Origin: Paguma larvata
Taxonomy: Eukaryota > Chordata > Mammalia > Carnivora > Viverridae
DNA: 64,000 nt
Direction of reading: 5' to 3'
NCBI GenBank assembly: GCA_030068075.1
Contig: CM057825.1
Location: forward strand, 120,579,434 to 120,643,433
This document shows, in pieces, positions 42,755 to 53,712 of the stretch. The position numbers and the translations under genes are program-made. Within the stretch, counting starts at the first letter, position 1. Each line of letters begins with the position of its first letter. The notes below the pieces were generated by a model that ran no database searches, was not told the origin of the DNA, and was given only the letters and a program-made list of their open reading frames with translations.

Positions 42755-43058
42755 AGAGCGGAGGTTGGCGGACTCCTGTCCACTGGTGAAAAATGGATTT
42801 GACATTTTTAAACGGTCTAAAAAAAAAAATCAAAAGAACAATAATATTTCACAACCCCGGGGAAGTTCTATGCAATTCAAACTGCAGTGTTCACAAATAA
42901 AGTGTTGTAAAAACACAAGCACACAGTCACGGCTTTACGTATGGCCTCTGTGGTCTTTCGCCACAATGGTGGAGTTGCAAAGCTGCAATAAAGACAGCCC
43001 GGCTCGCAAAGACGAACATGTTTACTAAGTGTGCTGACTCTTCTGTAGAGCCTGACCT
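42755..43058 (+). mobile_element. hAT-type DNA transposon fossil, diverged
   Basis: 'gaggttggcggactcc', then 'cacggctttacgtatggcctctgtggtctttcgccacaatggtggagttgc' and 'cccggctcgcaaagac' match the family at 4483 with an internal A-rich expansion (42819-42841). Confidence 0.55.
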
Positions 43059-43469
43059 TGGTTTGATTTCCCACAGAGGCAGGCCTTCAGGCGAGAGTCG
43101 GAATACAAGTGCTTTAGTTAAGGGGTGATCCCGAAAAACATCATTAAAGAGGAAGAGCATAAAACAAGGAAAGAGAAGGCAGTAAAAGGTTTAGTATCCC
43201 AGGGGGGTCCTTGGGGCCTACTCCATTGGGCGGTTCTGGGAACTGGGGTAGAGTACAGACTTTGTGTTATTTGCTCCAAAGAGTGCGGTCAGTTGTTGGA
43301 TGAAGGCTGATCTGGGGAAGGAGGCAGCCTTTATTTTCTGGCATTTTCGGGAACCATATTTCGGCATACCATCTTGAATGTAGTAAGGGCTCCATAGGTC
43401 ATAGCTATTCATTTTAAAAAATGATAAGAAAGTCCACTTTGGAAACTGGCGAAGGGTGTCAGTTAACTC
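43059..43469. other. Unique sequence, nothing recognised
   Basis: No known repeat or exon recognised. Confidence 0.4.
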
Positions 43470-43600
43470 AGAGTCTCTGTGACCTTGGGCAAATACTTAA
43501 CTTCTCCAAACCTCATCAGGACTGTAGTCAGGATTAAATGAGATAATTCTTGGCGCCAAGTATGCATGCCATAAATTTTAATTACTATTAATACTTGTTG
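43470..43600 (+). mobile_element. MIR SINE fragment
   Basis: 'ctctgtgaccttgggcaaatacttaacttctccaaacctcatc', 'gattaaatgagataattcttggcgcc' follow MIR order. Confidence 0.75.
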
Positions 43601-44914
43601 GATTGAAATACATTCGCATATTGAGTCAGGTTCATCAAACTTGTATGAAAATTGGGTCTGTTTCTTTTAAAATCCCCGAGCATGTAATAAGGTTCTGTAA
43701 TTAAAATATTCAAGACATCTGAGGGCCCGAGAAGTCAAATATTAATGAGTCAAGAAAGGGACACATGGTCCGATGGTCCCATTCCGTGGGAAGTGCCCGG
43801 ATGCCTGTGTCTAAGCCCAGAAACGTCCTGATAATTAATTTCCAAGGTCCCTGCCCCAGATCTCATTTTTATGGCAGCGAGAAGGCTCAGGAAGTTCGGG
43901 ACACACTGCTAAAAATCCTCTTGGTGTCCCTGAGAATTTTCTAACCACTTTACTTCAACAAACTATTGTCTTGGTGCCCATGGGCCAATCATTGTTAGAG
44001 ACTGGAGACACAGTGCTCGCTGAGGCCAAGTGTCTACCTTCGAGCATTCCTCATTTACATGAGATGCTCTGACCATGAACCCATCAGCCCGATGAATCCT
44101 GTTGAAAATATTGGAGGGACGTTTATTCTGAGCATGAGAGTCAGCAGAGGACAGGCGTGGGCCTGGAAGGATGAGGCAGATTTTATAGTCAGCGAGGAGA
44201 AGAATGGACAGATATTTCCAGCAGAAGAGGGAAACTTGAAAGAATGCTTAATGACTGTGCTTTGAATCCATTAGGAATGAGACTGGCTCATCTCACTATG
44301 GCGTCATCTTGCAATGGCGTCTCCCATTTGATTTTGAACTTGACTGAGTCACCTGCTGTTTTGGAGCAGGGCGCTAACAGGATAAATTGTTCTGTTAAAA
44401 ATTCTTCTGACCCAAGCATGAAAGATCTTAGGTGGGGAAGAGCGGGAAGGAGGAAAGAGACTGTTCCAATCCAAGGCCCAGATAAGAGGCTGGAGTTAGA
44501 GAAGTACTGGAGGAAACAGAAGGTAGGCATGAGGTGGTCCGAGTCTATTAATAATGAGCTGTTCCTTAGGGGGCAAAAAGGAGAAACAGAGTCAGGGCAT
44601 GGATAAAATGGCGCATTTGCCGTCTTTTCAGTTTAGATATCCATCCCTCCGTCCCTAGTGGGACCTACTCTTCTCTTCGAATACTGGACCTTCTTTGTGG
44701 ATGGGCTGGTGACGGAATCCTTTGGGTGTATCTTTCGGTCAAGTTGGTGCTTATGAAAGTTAGTCACATATGAACGTGGATGGAAGAGGGATGATGGAAA
44801 GAGAAGGCAAACAAATAGCCCAAAGGCTAGGAAAAAGACAGACTCCTTGGAAGGGTAGGGAGTCTAATTAGGAGAGAAGGGTGTGAGAAAATAAAGAGGT
44901 GGCTTCTTTGTATT
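43601..44914. other. Long unique stretch, nothing recognised
   Basis: The 120-codon frame 44244-44606 has no known domain. 43680-43760 is AT-rich with 'taattaaaatattc' and 'aaatattaatgag' words. No repeat firmly seen. Confidence 0.4.
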
Positions 44915-45210
44915 AAAAAATTGAAGTAAGACTCACACAACGTAAAATTTGCGTTCGCCTGTTTAAAGTTTGCAATCCATGGCGTTTAAAACGTTCATGA
45001 TGTTGTGCCGCCATCTTTGTCTAGTTCCAAGACATTTTCATCGCCCTGAAAGGAAACCTCACACCCTCATTCTTGTCTCCTCTCGTTCCTTGCCAGGCCC
45101 TGAAAACCATTAAATCTGCTTTTCGTCTCCATGGGTTTGCCGAATCTGGATGTTTCGTGTACACGGAATCATTCAATACGTGACCCTTTGTGTCTGCCAT
45201 CTTTCACTTT
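44915..45210 (-). mobile_element. L1M 3' UTR, antisense
   Basis: 'attgaagtaagactcacacaacgtaaaattt', 'ctagttccaagacattttcatcgccctgaaaggaaacctcacaccc', 'gtttgccgaatctggatgtttcgtg'. Same family as 19655-20430. Confidence 0.8.
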
Positions 45211-45289
45211 TCATCACGAACCTCAAGACTGTCATGCTAGGTCATGTCTTTGGTAAGAAGGCAGGTAAACGTACGTTCCATTCTCAGGG

Positions 45290-45390
45290 AAATTTCCTGG
45301 AATGCTTTGCCTGGCACTATGTGCGACAGTCCCTCATTTCATTTCATATCTGTGCTCAAGTGTCACCTCTCAGAGAACTCACTAGAGGGA
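45290..45390 (+). mobile_element. L2 LINE fragment
   Basis: 'tggaatgctttgcctggc' and 'ctgtgctcaagtgtcacctctcagagaactc' are L2 terminal-region blocks. Confidence 0.55.
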
Positions 45391-45636
45391 CTGGGGAATG
45401 AGCTGAAGCACAGATGACAAAGAAGGCCTCAAGAAGGTAGATTTGGGTCATCAACAAGAGGGAACTCCCCAAGGTCATGACCAGGGTAAGTCAACTAATG
45501 CTTCATCAATCTCCCTTGTCTCTGCTGGCTTTATCTGCTGGCTACTCATGCACGTGCATGCAACGAAACTCTGTGACCCGAAGACGAAAGATCTCTTGGG
45601 AAAGACGGCTTAGGCTGTGTTTTAAAATGCGTGTTT

Positions 45637-45843
45637 GGGGACGCCTGGGTGCATCAGTAGGTTACATGACCGACTCTTGGTTTCAACTCAGATCATGATC
45701 TCACGGTTGTGGGATCCAGCCCGCATTGGGCTCTGTGCTAGCAAGCACGGAGCCTGCTTGTGATTCTCTCTCCCTCGCTCTCTGCCCTTCCCCTGCTCAT
45801 GCTCACACTCTCTCTCAAAATAAATAAATAAACTTAACAAAAA
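45637..45843 (+). mobile_element. Older carnivore SINE (diverged subfamily) with target duplication
   Basis: The head reads GGGACGCCTGGGTGCATCAG. The middle is 'gtgctagcaagcacggagcctgcttgtgattctc', unlike the common feline copies here and closer to older carnivore SINEC types. The flanks TTTAAAATGCGTGTTT (45621-45636) and TTTAAATGCAGGTTTT (45844-45859) are duplicated. Confidence 0.93.
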
Positions 45844-45859
45844 TTTAAATGCAGGTTTT

Positions 45860-46385
45860 GTTAATATTTCAGTTCAGCAAGGTCGACAGATCAGGGGAGG
45901 GCTGCCGTGAAAGAGTTAAATTTGTTATATTCATGGTTCCCCAGAGAAGGAAAACACCACACCGTGGAGTGTCACACAGGGAAGCGGCAAGGTTGGTTAG
46001 GAGGTGATGAGGGAAGGAGGGGAAAAAGTGGGCCGGAGTCTTTACCGAAGGTGCACAGGAAGGAAAGGGTGAGGCAGGGGAAGGAGGTTGAGGATTGGTT
46101 CTTATGAATAATTTTCACAGGCTCTGGGGTGTAAGGGCTTTTCCTGGTTGTCTGGTACATGCATGGCCCTGGGGGTGATTTGGACGACGGAAATAGTAGC
46201 CTGGCATGTGAGAGCCCTTTAAGGAAGGCATTCGGTGCTATGGGCTCCGGGGTGGTCGGTTTCATAGGCGAAGGTGTGTTTTCCAGTTGTTTTCCTTCTC
46301 CAGGAATGAGCTAGATCCGGGAGGGGCAGTCTTTCTAGGGCAGCAGGGCCCCGTATGCCACGGCATCAAAATACAGAAAATAATT
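45860..46385. other. Unclassified sequence
   Basis: 'tatattcatggttccccagagaagg' (about 45928) hints at an old LTR end. The rest is purine-rich and unplaced. Confidence 0.35.
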
Positions 46386-46585
46386 TTTAATTTTTTTAAT
46401 GTTTATTTATTTTCGAGAGACAGAGAGGGACAGAGTGCAAGCAGGGGAGGTGCAGAGAGAGAGAGGGAGACACAGGCTCCCGGCCTCTGAGCTGTCAGTA
46501 CAGAGCCCGACACGAGGCTTGAATCCACAAACCGTGAGATCATGCCCTGAGCTGAAGTCGGACGCTCAACCGACTGAGCCACCCA
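46386..46585 (-). mobile_element. SINEC_Fc-type SINE
   Basis: A tail (TTTTTTTAATGTTTATTTATTTTC) and a head ending GAGCCACCCAG. The segment ACCCAGTCAAT recurs at 46581 and 46621, so about 40 bases at the head were duplicated or filled in after insertion. Confidence 0.95.
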
Positions 46586-47407
46586 GTCAATGTATGCCCC
46601 AAAATACATAACATAAAAACACCCAGTCAATATCAGTTATCGCTTATGACCACTTGGTACCTTGACTGTTTTTCTGGCCTATTTATTGCTTCCTCTGAGG
46701 AGGGTCCCGCCTGCCCCCAGGAGTTTGGAGGGAGACAGGAACTCAACACGGGGAATTCACAGGAGCTGATAATGGCTTTTGTCTGAAGCACACCTCCGAG
46801 CTCCAGTGAGGCTTGGTGCAGTGCACCAAATGTGCTTGGTGCAGAGATGCTCTCTTTCTGCGCGAGGGCTTTTCAGGGCTCCTGGAACCTTGGGAGCTGT
46901 TTATTTAGTGTTTCTTCATTTAGGGGAGATTGCTCTTTCACAAACTGCTTCATGCTGGTGGCTGTCTCTCTTTCATCTGATTAGTCCTGCTTCTTGGAGA
47001 CATTCAGCACTGGGTTTTTTTGTGTGTGTGTGTGTTTTTTTTTTCCCTACCGTACCATATGTTTTTCCTTTGAGTCTGTAGTATTTTGTGCTCCGATTCT
47101 GGAACTGTGATGTGGCATTTCTCTCCTGACTCTTTCCTAGCAGGTGGCTTGTCTCAGCAGCTGGTAGTGGCGCGGGGATGGCGTTTTAGGGAGAAATCAG
47201 GTAATGCCGATCTCTGTGTGTCTGTCGATCCCTCTTCGGCTTCCCCTCCGGAACTATTCCCTTCTCGTGTTTGCTCTCCTGTCAGGTGTCACGTGTGCCA
47301 GCATCAGCTGTTGCACAGACATCTGTTCAGGGAAGGCTATCTCTGTCTGTCCGTGACAGAGACACTGGGGCTCTTCGGAGCGTCGAACTCATATTTAAAA
47401 GATGGTA
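46586..47407. other. Unique sequence, nothing recognised
   Basis: 'gcttggtgcag' occurs twice at 46811-46843. A TG run followed by T's lies at 47020-47044. No exon recognised. Confidence 0.4.
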
Positions 47408-47585
47408 ATAGGAACAGTTATGGAGTCCTATTGTGTGCCAGACGTCATGCTAAGAATGTTCCATACATTGACTAATTTATTCTGCCCGGCAGCCATTTCA
47501 GGTACGTAAATCATCGTGCCCATTTTACAGACGAGAAAACCAAGACCAGGAGCCTTGGTTAAGTCACATCTGTCTGATTCCAGGC
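47408..47585 (-). mobile_element. MIR SINE
   Basis: 'gagtcctattgtgtgccagacgtcatgctaagaatg', 'ccattttacagacgagaaaaccaagaccagg' follow antisense MIR. Confidence 0.8.
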
Positions 47586-47700
47586 TTGTATTTACCACTC
47601 GTATTAGATCACAGTATGCGTGGGAGGATTCAGATACTTCTGTGTTGGTGATTTGTCCATGTCCTTCTTGACCTAATAAAATTCTGAGAATTCCAGAATA

Positions 47701-47870
47701 CTTTTTTTTCTTAAGTCGATTTATTTCTTTTGAGAGAGACAGAGAATCCCAGGCAGGCTTGGCACTGTCAGTGAGGATTTGACAGGGACTTGAACTCATG
47801 AACAATGAGATCGTGACCTGAGCCCAAATCAAGAGTCAGACGCTCAACCGACTGAGCCCCCTGAGCACCC
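47701..47870 (-). mobile_element. SINEC_Fc-type SINE, internally shortened
   Basis: 'cagagaatcccaggcaggcttggcactgtcagtgaggatttgacaggg' shows that the long GA/GGGG region is deleted, giving an element of about 170 bases instead of about 210. The flanking 'attccagaata/aactctagaatt' is only loosely similar. Confidence 0.9.
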
Positions 47871-47995
47871 CAGTGGGAACTCTAGAATTCTCAAGAGTCA
47901 CCACTGGAGAAGTCCAAAATTGTGGGCTCTAAGCAAAAATTGTGAGGAAAGGAAATCTGGCTACAGAGTCTTCATCTTCCTCTAATTCAACTTTT

Positions 47996-48194
47996 TTTTG
48001 TTTTGTTTTTTGTTTTTTTGTTTTGAGAGAGAGAGACAGAGCATGAGCAGGGGAGGGGCAGAGAGAGAGGGAGACACAGAATCCAAAGCAGGCTCCAGGC
48101 TCTGAGCCCGATGTGGGGCTCGAACTCATGAACCACGAGACTGTGACCTGAGCCGAAGTCAGGTGCTTAACCGACTGAGCCACTCAGGCGCCCC
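47996..48194 (-). mobile_element. SINEC_Fc-type SINE, one block deleted
   Basis: The flanks TCAACTTTT (47987-47995 and 48195-48203) are identical. The 'ctgtcagcacaga' block is missing between 'ggctctgag' and 'cccgatgtgggg'. The tail is a TTTTG-type run. Confidence 0.95.
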
Positions 48195-48369
48195 TCAACT
48201 TTTTCTTGAGATGTTCAGTGCCCTTCTCGCCGCTCCTTCTCTCGATACTAGGGTGAAAGTGAATGAAGCCTTAAGATACTGCTTTATAGGAGTATTTAAA
48301 TTTTGACTAAATCTGAAACCTCAGTAGAGGTAAAGCTCTGAGGGCGGGCTCTCAGGCATTTTCCATTAA

Positions 48370-48715
48370 TTTTTCAATAAATGTTCCCTGAGTGTTTACC
48401 TTGTCCCAGGCACTGCACAAGGCTCTGAGTACACAGAGGTACAGAGGAGGTGGCCTCGTTCCTTAAGAAGCTCCTGAGGTTGGAGGTGAGACAGGCATAT
48501 AAACTACCACGATTCTCTGAAGAACGCTTTCATGGCAGAACAATCATGGTGCCACGGGAGCAGGGCCGGCAGCTGGTGACTAACACCGATGGCAGTAAAG
48601 AGAATAGTCCTGGAAAAGGGACATTTGAAGCACTGAAACACTGAGAGGGCAAAAAAAATTTAGGCATTCCAGGTAGAGGGAAGAGCATATGTGTGATGGG
48701 GATGAGATTTGTTAA
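48370..48715 (-). mobile_element. L2 LINE 3' end, antisense
   Basis: 'aataaatgttccctgagtgtttaccttgtcccaggcactgcacaagg', 'cctggaaaagggacatttgaagc', 'aggcattccaggtagagggaagagcatatgtg' match reversed L2. Confidence 0.7.
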
Positions 48716-49369
48716 AAATGTGTGAGTGTTCCCAGCTTGTCTCATCTCCCTCCTCTGCCATCATGTTAAAGAGCATTGAGTCCTTGCCAGTCCAGTCACC
48801 TCCAGGCTCCTTGCGATGAAACAGGGGGGAACAGGGAGAGAGGAAGACTCTAGGTGGAAGGACAGGATGCTTCCTTGAAGCAGGAAGGAAGAGGAGGGGA
48901 AAAGAAGTCAGAAAGGCAACAGATAAGGAGTAGACAGGAAACGGGGAGAGGAGAGAAGAAGAATTTATCCTTTAGTGCGGAGGTTGGGCAGAGTTTTCCA
49001 GAAGGTTGGCAAGAGAGGGGATCTGGAGATGTGTTGAGGTGCGAGAAATTGGAGGGGAGGACTTGGTGGTGTGAGAAATCTGGCTGAGGTTTAGGACTTG
49101 GCTCGTTACATGGAACATTGCAGGTTCTCCAAGAGACCCAAGTACAGAATGCAATTGCTTTGGCTGCCAGATTGTGCTTCACTAGAGATGACCCCGTGAG
49201 GGGCCTGGGCCCCCTGGACCCTCAGAAGTTTTGGGAGGTTACAGGCACAAGTACTACAAATCATTCAGGAACACGGTTCATAGATGGAAAAGGATTTTGG
49301 TTGGTGGTGGTGCGCTTTGTCATCTGACACATGCTAATGGTTCTTTTAATGGTGGGGAGTAATCACCGC
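48716..49369. other. Unique purine-rich sequence, nothing recognised
   Basis: G/A-rich from 48830 to 49080. No repeat or exon recognised. Confidence 0.4.
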
Positions 49370-49440
49370 CATTTTGAATTTGTTCATTCATTCGACAAAT
49401 AGTTATCGAACATCTGCCATGTGTCTGATCCGTGTTAGTG
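49370..49440 (-). mobile_element. L2 LINE terminal fragment
   Basis: 'ttcattcattcgacaaatagttatcgaacatctgccatgtgtctg' is the antisense L2 terminus. Confidence 0.65.
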
Positions 49441-49614
49441 CATGTGGTTTATCGTTCTGCACTCTAAAGGGTACCAAAAAGGGGAAAGCAGGCATGGTCA
49501 GTCTCCAATACCAGGAGTTACTGTCACATGGTCTGAATTTCCTCTGGGAAGGAAACTTGTTTGGCTACTCCTTGGAAATTCTTTATGTTTCCAGCCCATG
49601 TTACCTCTGCTTAG

Positions 49615-50060
49615 ATTAGGAAAAGTATATGTATTAAGCACTTACTCTGTGTCACTGTTTTCCATATAAAAATATGAAAAATATTTAGTTCTTTTTCTTA
49701 AGGAATTTACAGATTAGTAGGAGAGGCATAGGAGAACATGAAATCAATATAATGTGGTAGAAACACGGACCAAAATAGGCAGAAGACCCTGTGGGAACAC
49801 ACAAGAAAGGTGTTTAGCTTTTCCTGGGTGTTCATGGAAGCCTTCCTGGAAGAAAAGATGCTTGGGCTGAGTTTGAGAGATGTGCAGAGACCGGTCAGGT
49901 AACAAAGGTGTGTGTATGTGTGGTTATCCCTGGCAACAGAACCAGCAAGGGTAAGGTCATGGGAATATGGAACAGCACATGTGTGGAGAGCTTCTAAGAG
50001 TTCATTATTCACGTGACTTCATTCAGCATTTATTGAGTGTCGATGATACGATGTTAGAAT
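49615..50060 (-). mobile_element. L2 LINE 3' end, antisense (one or two pieces)
   Basis: 'tattaagcacttactctgtgtcactg', 'ttaaggaatttacagattagtaggagagg', 'ttcatggaagccttcctggaagaaaagatgcttgggctgag'. A second terminus 'cattcagcatttattgagtgtcgatgatac' starts at about 50017. Confidence 0.7.
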
Positions 50061-50554
50061 GGAGGGTATATAATACGACACTAGAATATAGTATTTATGA
50101 TGTGACCCTGTGATTTACATTGGGTATTCATGGTCTTTCAAGTCTATAAATACATAGATGAAAATATTTGTAATGCTATTACAAGTAACGTAACGATAAT
50201 ACAAGTTTCTACGAAACAAATTTTTTTTTTACGATTTCTTTTTCGTGAGTGAATAACACTGTGATTCATTTATCAAAAGTGGCAAAATGTGTCAACACTC
50301 CTCAGTCTTGCCAAACTTTCCTTCCGTCCCATGGGAAATAGTGGGAGGAGACAGAAAGCTACGGGTCTGAATTTCGTACTTACCAGTGGTACCTCAGGAA
50401 AAGTACCCCTCTTAGCCCCAATTTCTGCTATAAATGGGGACATTAACGCTGCCAGTCTAGATAGTTCATGGCGGGGATAAAGTGAAAAGTAAAGAAAACG
50501 AACTGTAGAGAGACGGGTCCATCGCAGGAGCTCAGAAATTAATATCCATTCAAA
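50061..50554. other. Unique AT-rich sequence, nothing recognised
   Basis: No known repeat or exon recognised. Confidence 0.4.
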
Positions 50555-50710
50555 AAAACTTGGCCTTCAGAATCAGACCTGAGTTCCAGGTGCTGTGTAA
50601 CTTCAGGTAAATTGCTTAGTTCCGACGAGTCTCCAATTCTTCACTGTTACAGTAGGAACGATACACAAAGCACCTGGCACATATTTCACACTTGATAACG
50701 CCAGCGACTC
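50555..50710 (+). mobile_element. MIR SINE, diverged
   Basis: 'gaatcagacctgagttccaggtgctgtgtaacttcaggtaaattgc' and 'aaagcacctggcacatatttcacacttg' follow MIR order. Confidence 0.65.
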
Positions 50711-52389
50711 AAGTGGCTCTATAGGTGTGTGGAGTTTTTATTTTTACATATGTTTTTCTTGGAAGCTGATGGGGGTATTAGAATAAACAAAGCTGAGGCA
50801 GTAGTCGTCAGAGTGCCGAATGGCTCCAACACAAGATTAGTTTTTCTCCTTAATTAGTCCAAATTGGGTATTTCTGGTTGTTGGATGGCTCACCTCCACG
50901 TAGTGATCCAGGGACCCAAGTTCCTTTCATCCCGTGCCTTTCTTTGCATTACCCCGGGGGATCCCTCCATCATCAGTATCCAGCTTCATCCATTCGTGAG
51001 AACCAATCATACGGCCACACCTAATGTCAAGAAAGGATGGGAGAAAAAGTCACGCCCAGGACGAAGAAATGGATTTTGGTGAACAGTTAGCAATCTCTGC
51101 CACACTTTAAAATCAGATTCCTGCCCTCCTCTGTGTCTCTATTTTCTTGAGAATGGTATTTACCTACTCATCACAGGAAAAGCTGTCTCTGCAGGCTGAG
51201 ACTCACAGACGTTTGGGGATTTGGACCTTCTCTTCTTTGTCCCCTGTGAAGACGTGGCAGAGTAGGCAACGCAAGTTTTCGAATTCTGGATATTTCCACT
51301 TGATTCAAGAGGCTGGTCTTCCAAGATGTCCTCCATTCAAGCCCTTCGATGCGGTTGCCCAGCCAAAAAGGTTCTGAATCTATTCTTTCCACTACTGTGT
51401 GCGTGTGCGTGTGACAGGATTGCAAACTCAATACTTGAGGGGTCCACAGCAGGTAATATCAATGAGTGAAGCGGGCTGAGTAGATACTGTGATGAAATAG
51501 AAAGTTCCAGAATGCCACAGTGGGCAGTCATCTCTCAGTTCCAGCAGGGTTTTGCCTTGTGGGGACATGAGACTGACGTTCCCTTGGTTTTCTTGGGAAG
51601 TTGGAAATACAGATTTTTTATGTAAAATCTCCTTACTTTTAAATGCTGGCAACTGACTCAAATACAAATAATATCGCGGATACGACAAGACACATCTGTT
51701 GGCTCTCTGGGGGCCCAAGAGCCGGCAGGTAGGGACCACCCACATAAATAATATGAACAGAGAGAACTCTGTGGTCTTACTTGCACAGCTGGCTCGGGGC
51801 TGTGAGGATGCATACTGCAGCTCGATGAAGGGGAGGAAAATTCATTTCTCTCTCCGTCGGGGGTGGGATCTAGCAGCGGGATCACTGTGGGCACCTGATC
51901 AGAGGGGTTTGTCCCTGCGTGCATCTGAGCCCGTTAAGACAGATTTGGGTTTCTCCTCTTTTGTGTATTTGTTCTTGTTATTTGTGAAAGGAACCAATGG
52001 GACGGAACGACTGAAAAGATTTGTGGAGCAAGGAGAGGATTGACATCTGTCCCTGACGTCCCATCGCGAGACACGGAGAAGGGTGGGGGCTTGGTTTCCT
52101 CGTTTCTTTCAGGATCTGGTGATGGGAGGAAGTGATAAGCAGTCACTTCTCTGTGGTTTTAATAGGGCCTCATGTGGTGAGTCTGCCTGCGATGTAATTT
52201 CCAAGTCAAATTCCACTTCATTCTTGAGCTGCGCGTCTGGTAATTGCAGGACACTCTATTTTTCATGAGCCGCTTACCGTGGAGGGAGGGTTAAAGAGAG
52301 ATGATACAGGAGAGGTGGGCGCCTGAGCCAAAGGGCTGCCTTGCCTCCCTTATCTCATTCACGGGTTCTCTCATGAGCTCCTCTGAGGT
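50711..52389. other. Long mostly unique stretch
   Basis: 50875-51060 ('atccagggacccaagttcctttcatcc', 'aaccaatcatacggccacacctaat') may be an old LTR fragment. The rest shows no repeat, RNA gene or defensible exon. The many small frames overlap on both strands. Confidence 0.4.
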
Positions 52390-52800
52390 CTGGGCTTGGT
52401 GGCAGGTGCTGGGGGTAGGACGGCGGTCCTGACCGGCATGGTCTCTGCTCTCAGGGAGCTTTTGCTCTACTTGGAAGGGCAGGTGTTTTTTCAGAAACCA
52501 GTATGTGCTTCTAAGAAAACAACGCCGACAGAATGCACACGGGGACTGTGAGCACGAGTGATTTGGGGCCCCCTGGGAGGCCCCTCTGAACAGCCGACAT
52601 CAGAGCTGGGAAGAGCAGCAGGTGATGAGGTTGGAGAGACAAGCAAGGGCTAGATCCTGCAGCACGGAGCAGATCATGGTTTGGGATCCCAGTTCCTTTC
52701 TAAAGTGCGATGAGTCGCCAAGTCAAAATCAGGGGAGTGGTGTACTCTGACTTAGGTTTTAAAACGATCGTGCCGGCCACTGTTTGAGTAAGGAGCTCGC
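52390..52800 (-). mobile_element. L2-like LINE, antisense
   Basis: 'gtggcaggtgctgggggtagg', 'catggtctctgctctcagggagcttttgctc', 'gctagatcctgcagcacggag', 'ttaggttttaaaacgatcgtgcc' match the reversed L2 3' kilobase. Confidence 0.6.
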
Positions 52801-52804
52801 TATG

Positions 52805-52905
52805 AACTGAATTTTGTCTGCTCCTCCATCAATCCGTATGTTGAAGCACTAACCTCCAGCGGGATGGTCCTCGAGATGGGAGGTTATTAGCTTTGGGGAC
52901 CTCAG
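52805..52905 (+). mobile_element. MaLR LTR 5' fragment
   Basis: 'tgaattttgtctgctcctccatcaatccgtatgttgaagcactaacctcc' followed by 'atgggaggttattagctttgggg' is the start of MLT1/MST-class LTRs. Confidence 0.6.
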
Positions 52906-52909
52906 GGAA

Positions 52910-52990
52910 TTTGACCAGTTTTACCAGCTAGTAAGTGACGAAGCCAGGAGTTGACCCCAGGTGAATCTGAGTCCAAATTCTATTCCCTTC
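52910..52990 (-). mobile_element. MIR SINE fragment
   Basis: 'ccagctagtaagtgacgaagccaggagttgaccccaggtgaatctgagtcc' is antisense MIR. Confidence 0.7.
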
Positions 52991-53014
52991 CCCTAACACA
53001 CAGCACATGCACCA

Positions 53015-53300
53015 TAGCCTACCGATTAAGAGCCCAGACTAGGGAGTCCAATGCCTTAGTCTGGATTCTGGTTTGCTACTCACAGACTCACGCGGGATGT
53101 CTCTGTGCCTCAGTTTTCTGATCTGTGAAATGGGGTGGTAATGGAGTTCTTACCACTTAGAATTGTAATCTAATCTGTGAAATGGGGTGGAGTGGGGTTC
53201 TGACCTCTTAGAGTTGTAATAAAGATCAAACGAGTTGCTCCTCTGAAGCTTTTAGAACACCACCCGGCACATTTAAACCATATAAACATTTAGACCATAT
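53015..53300 (+). mobile_element. MIR SINE with internal tandem duplication
   Basis: 'agcctaccgattaagagcccagactagggagtcc', 'ctctgtgcctcagttttctgatctgtgaaatgggg' are clear MIR blocks. About 50 bases starting at ATCTGTGAAATGGGGTGG (53121) are repeated at about 53173, giving two diverged copies of the MIR middle. Confidence 0.85.
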
Positions 53301-53587
53301 AAACATTTGCTAAACAAATAACAGAAAGGAAAGTAGTGTCCAGCTCTAGCAGCCTTGACCCTTAGGGACTGGAGGGAAATTACATGATGTAATTGTGTCA
53401 GGCACTTGGTAGATCTACCTCTTCGGTTTTCTTCGGTCACCCATCAGCCCTCTGGGTTGCCCATGGATGAATTTTGAGCACTCAATGCAGCTTCCTCCTC
53501 TCCTCCATGTAGGTGGGTCCCAGGAAGAGACCAGAGAGGTCCCGGAATGAAGAGGCAAGATTCAGTGATACGCACGTGTGGCGAGGC

Positions 53588-53712
53588 ATGGAGACACTTT
53601 AGTTGTCACAGCTGGGGTGGTGTGCACCTGGCATCAAGCGGGTAGAGACCAGGGATCCTGCCAAACACCCTGACGACCCAAGGGCATGAAATCATCCAGC
53701 CCCCATGGCAGT
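53588..53712 (+). mobile_element. MER20-type hAT internal fragment
   Basis: 'ctttagttgtcacagctggggtggtg', 'acctggcatcaagcgggtagagaccagggatcctgccaaacacc' matches the MER20 middle; both ends are eroded. Confidence 0.7.
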
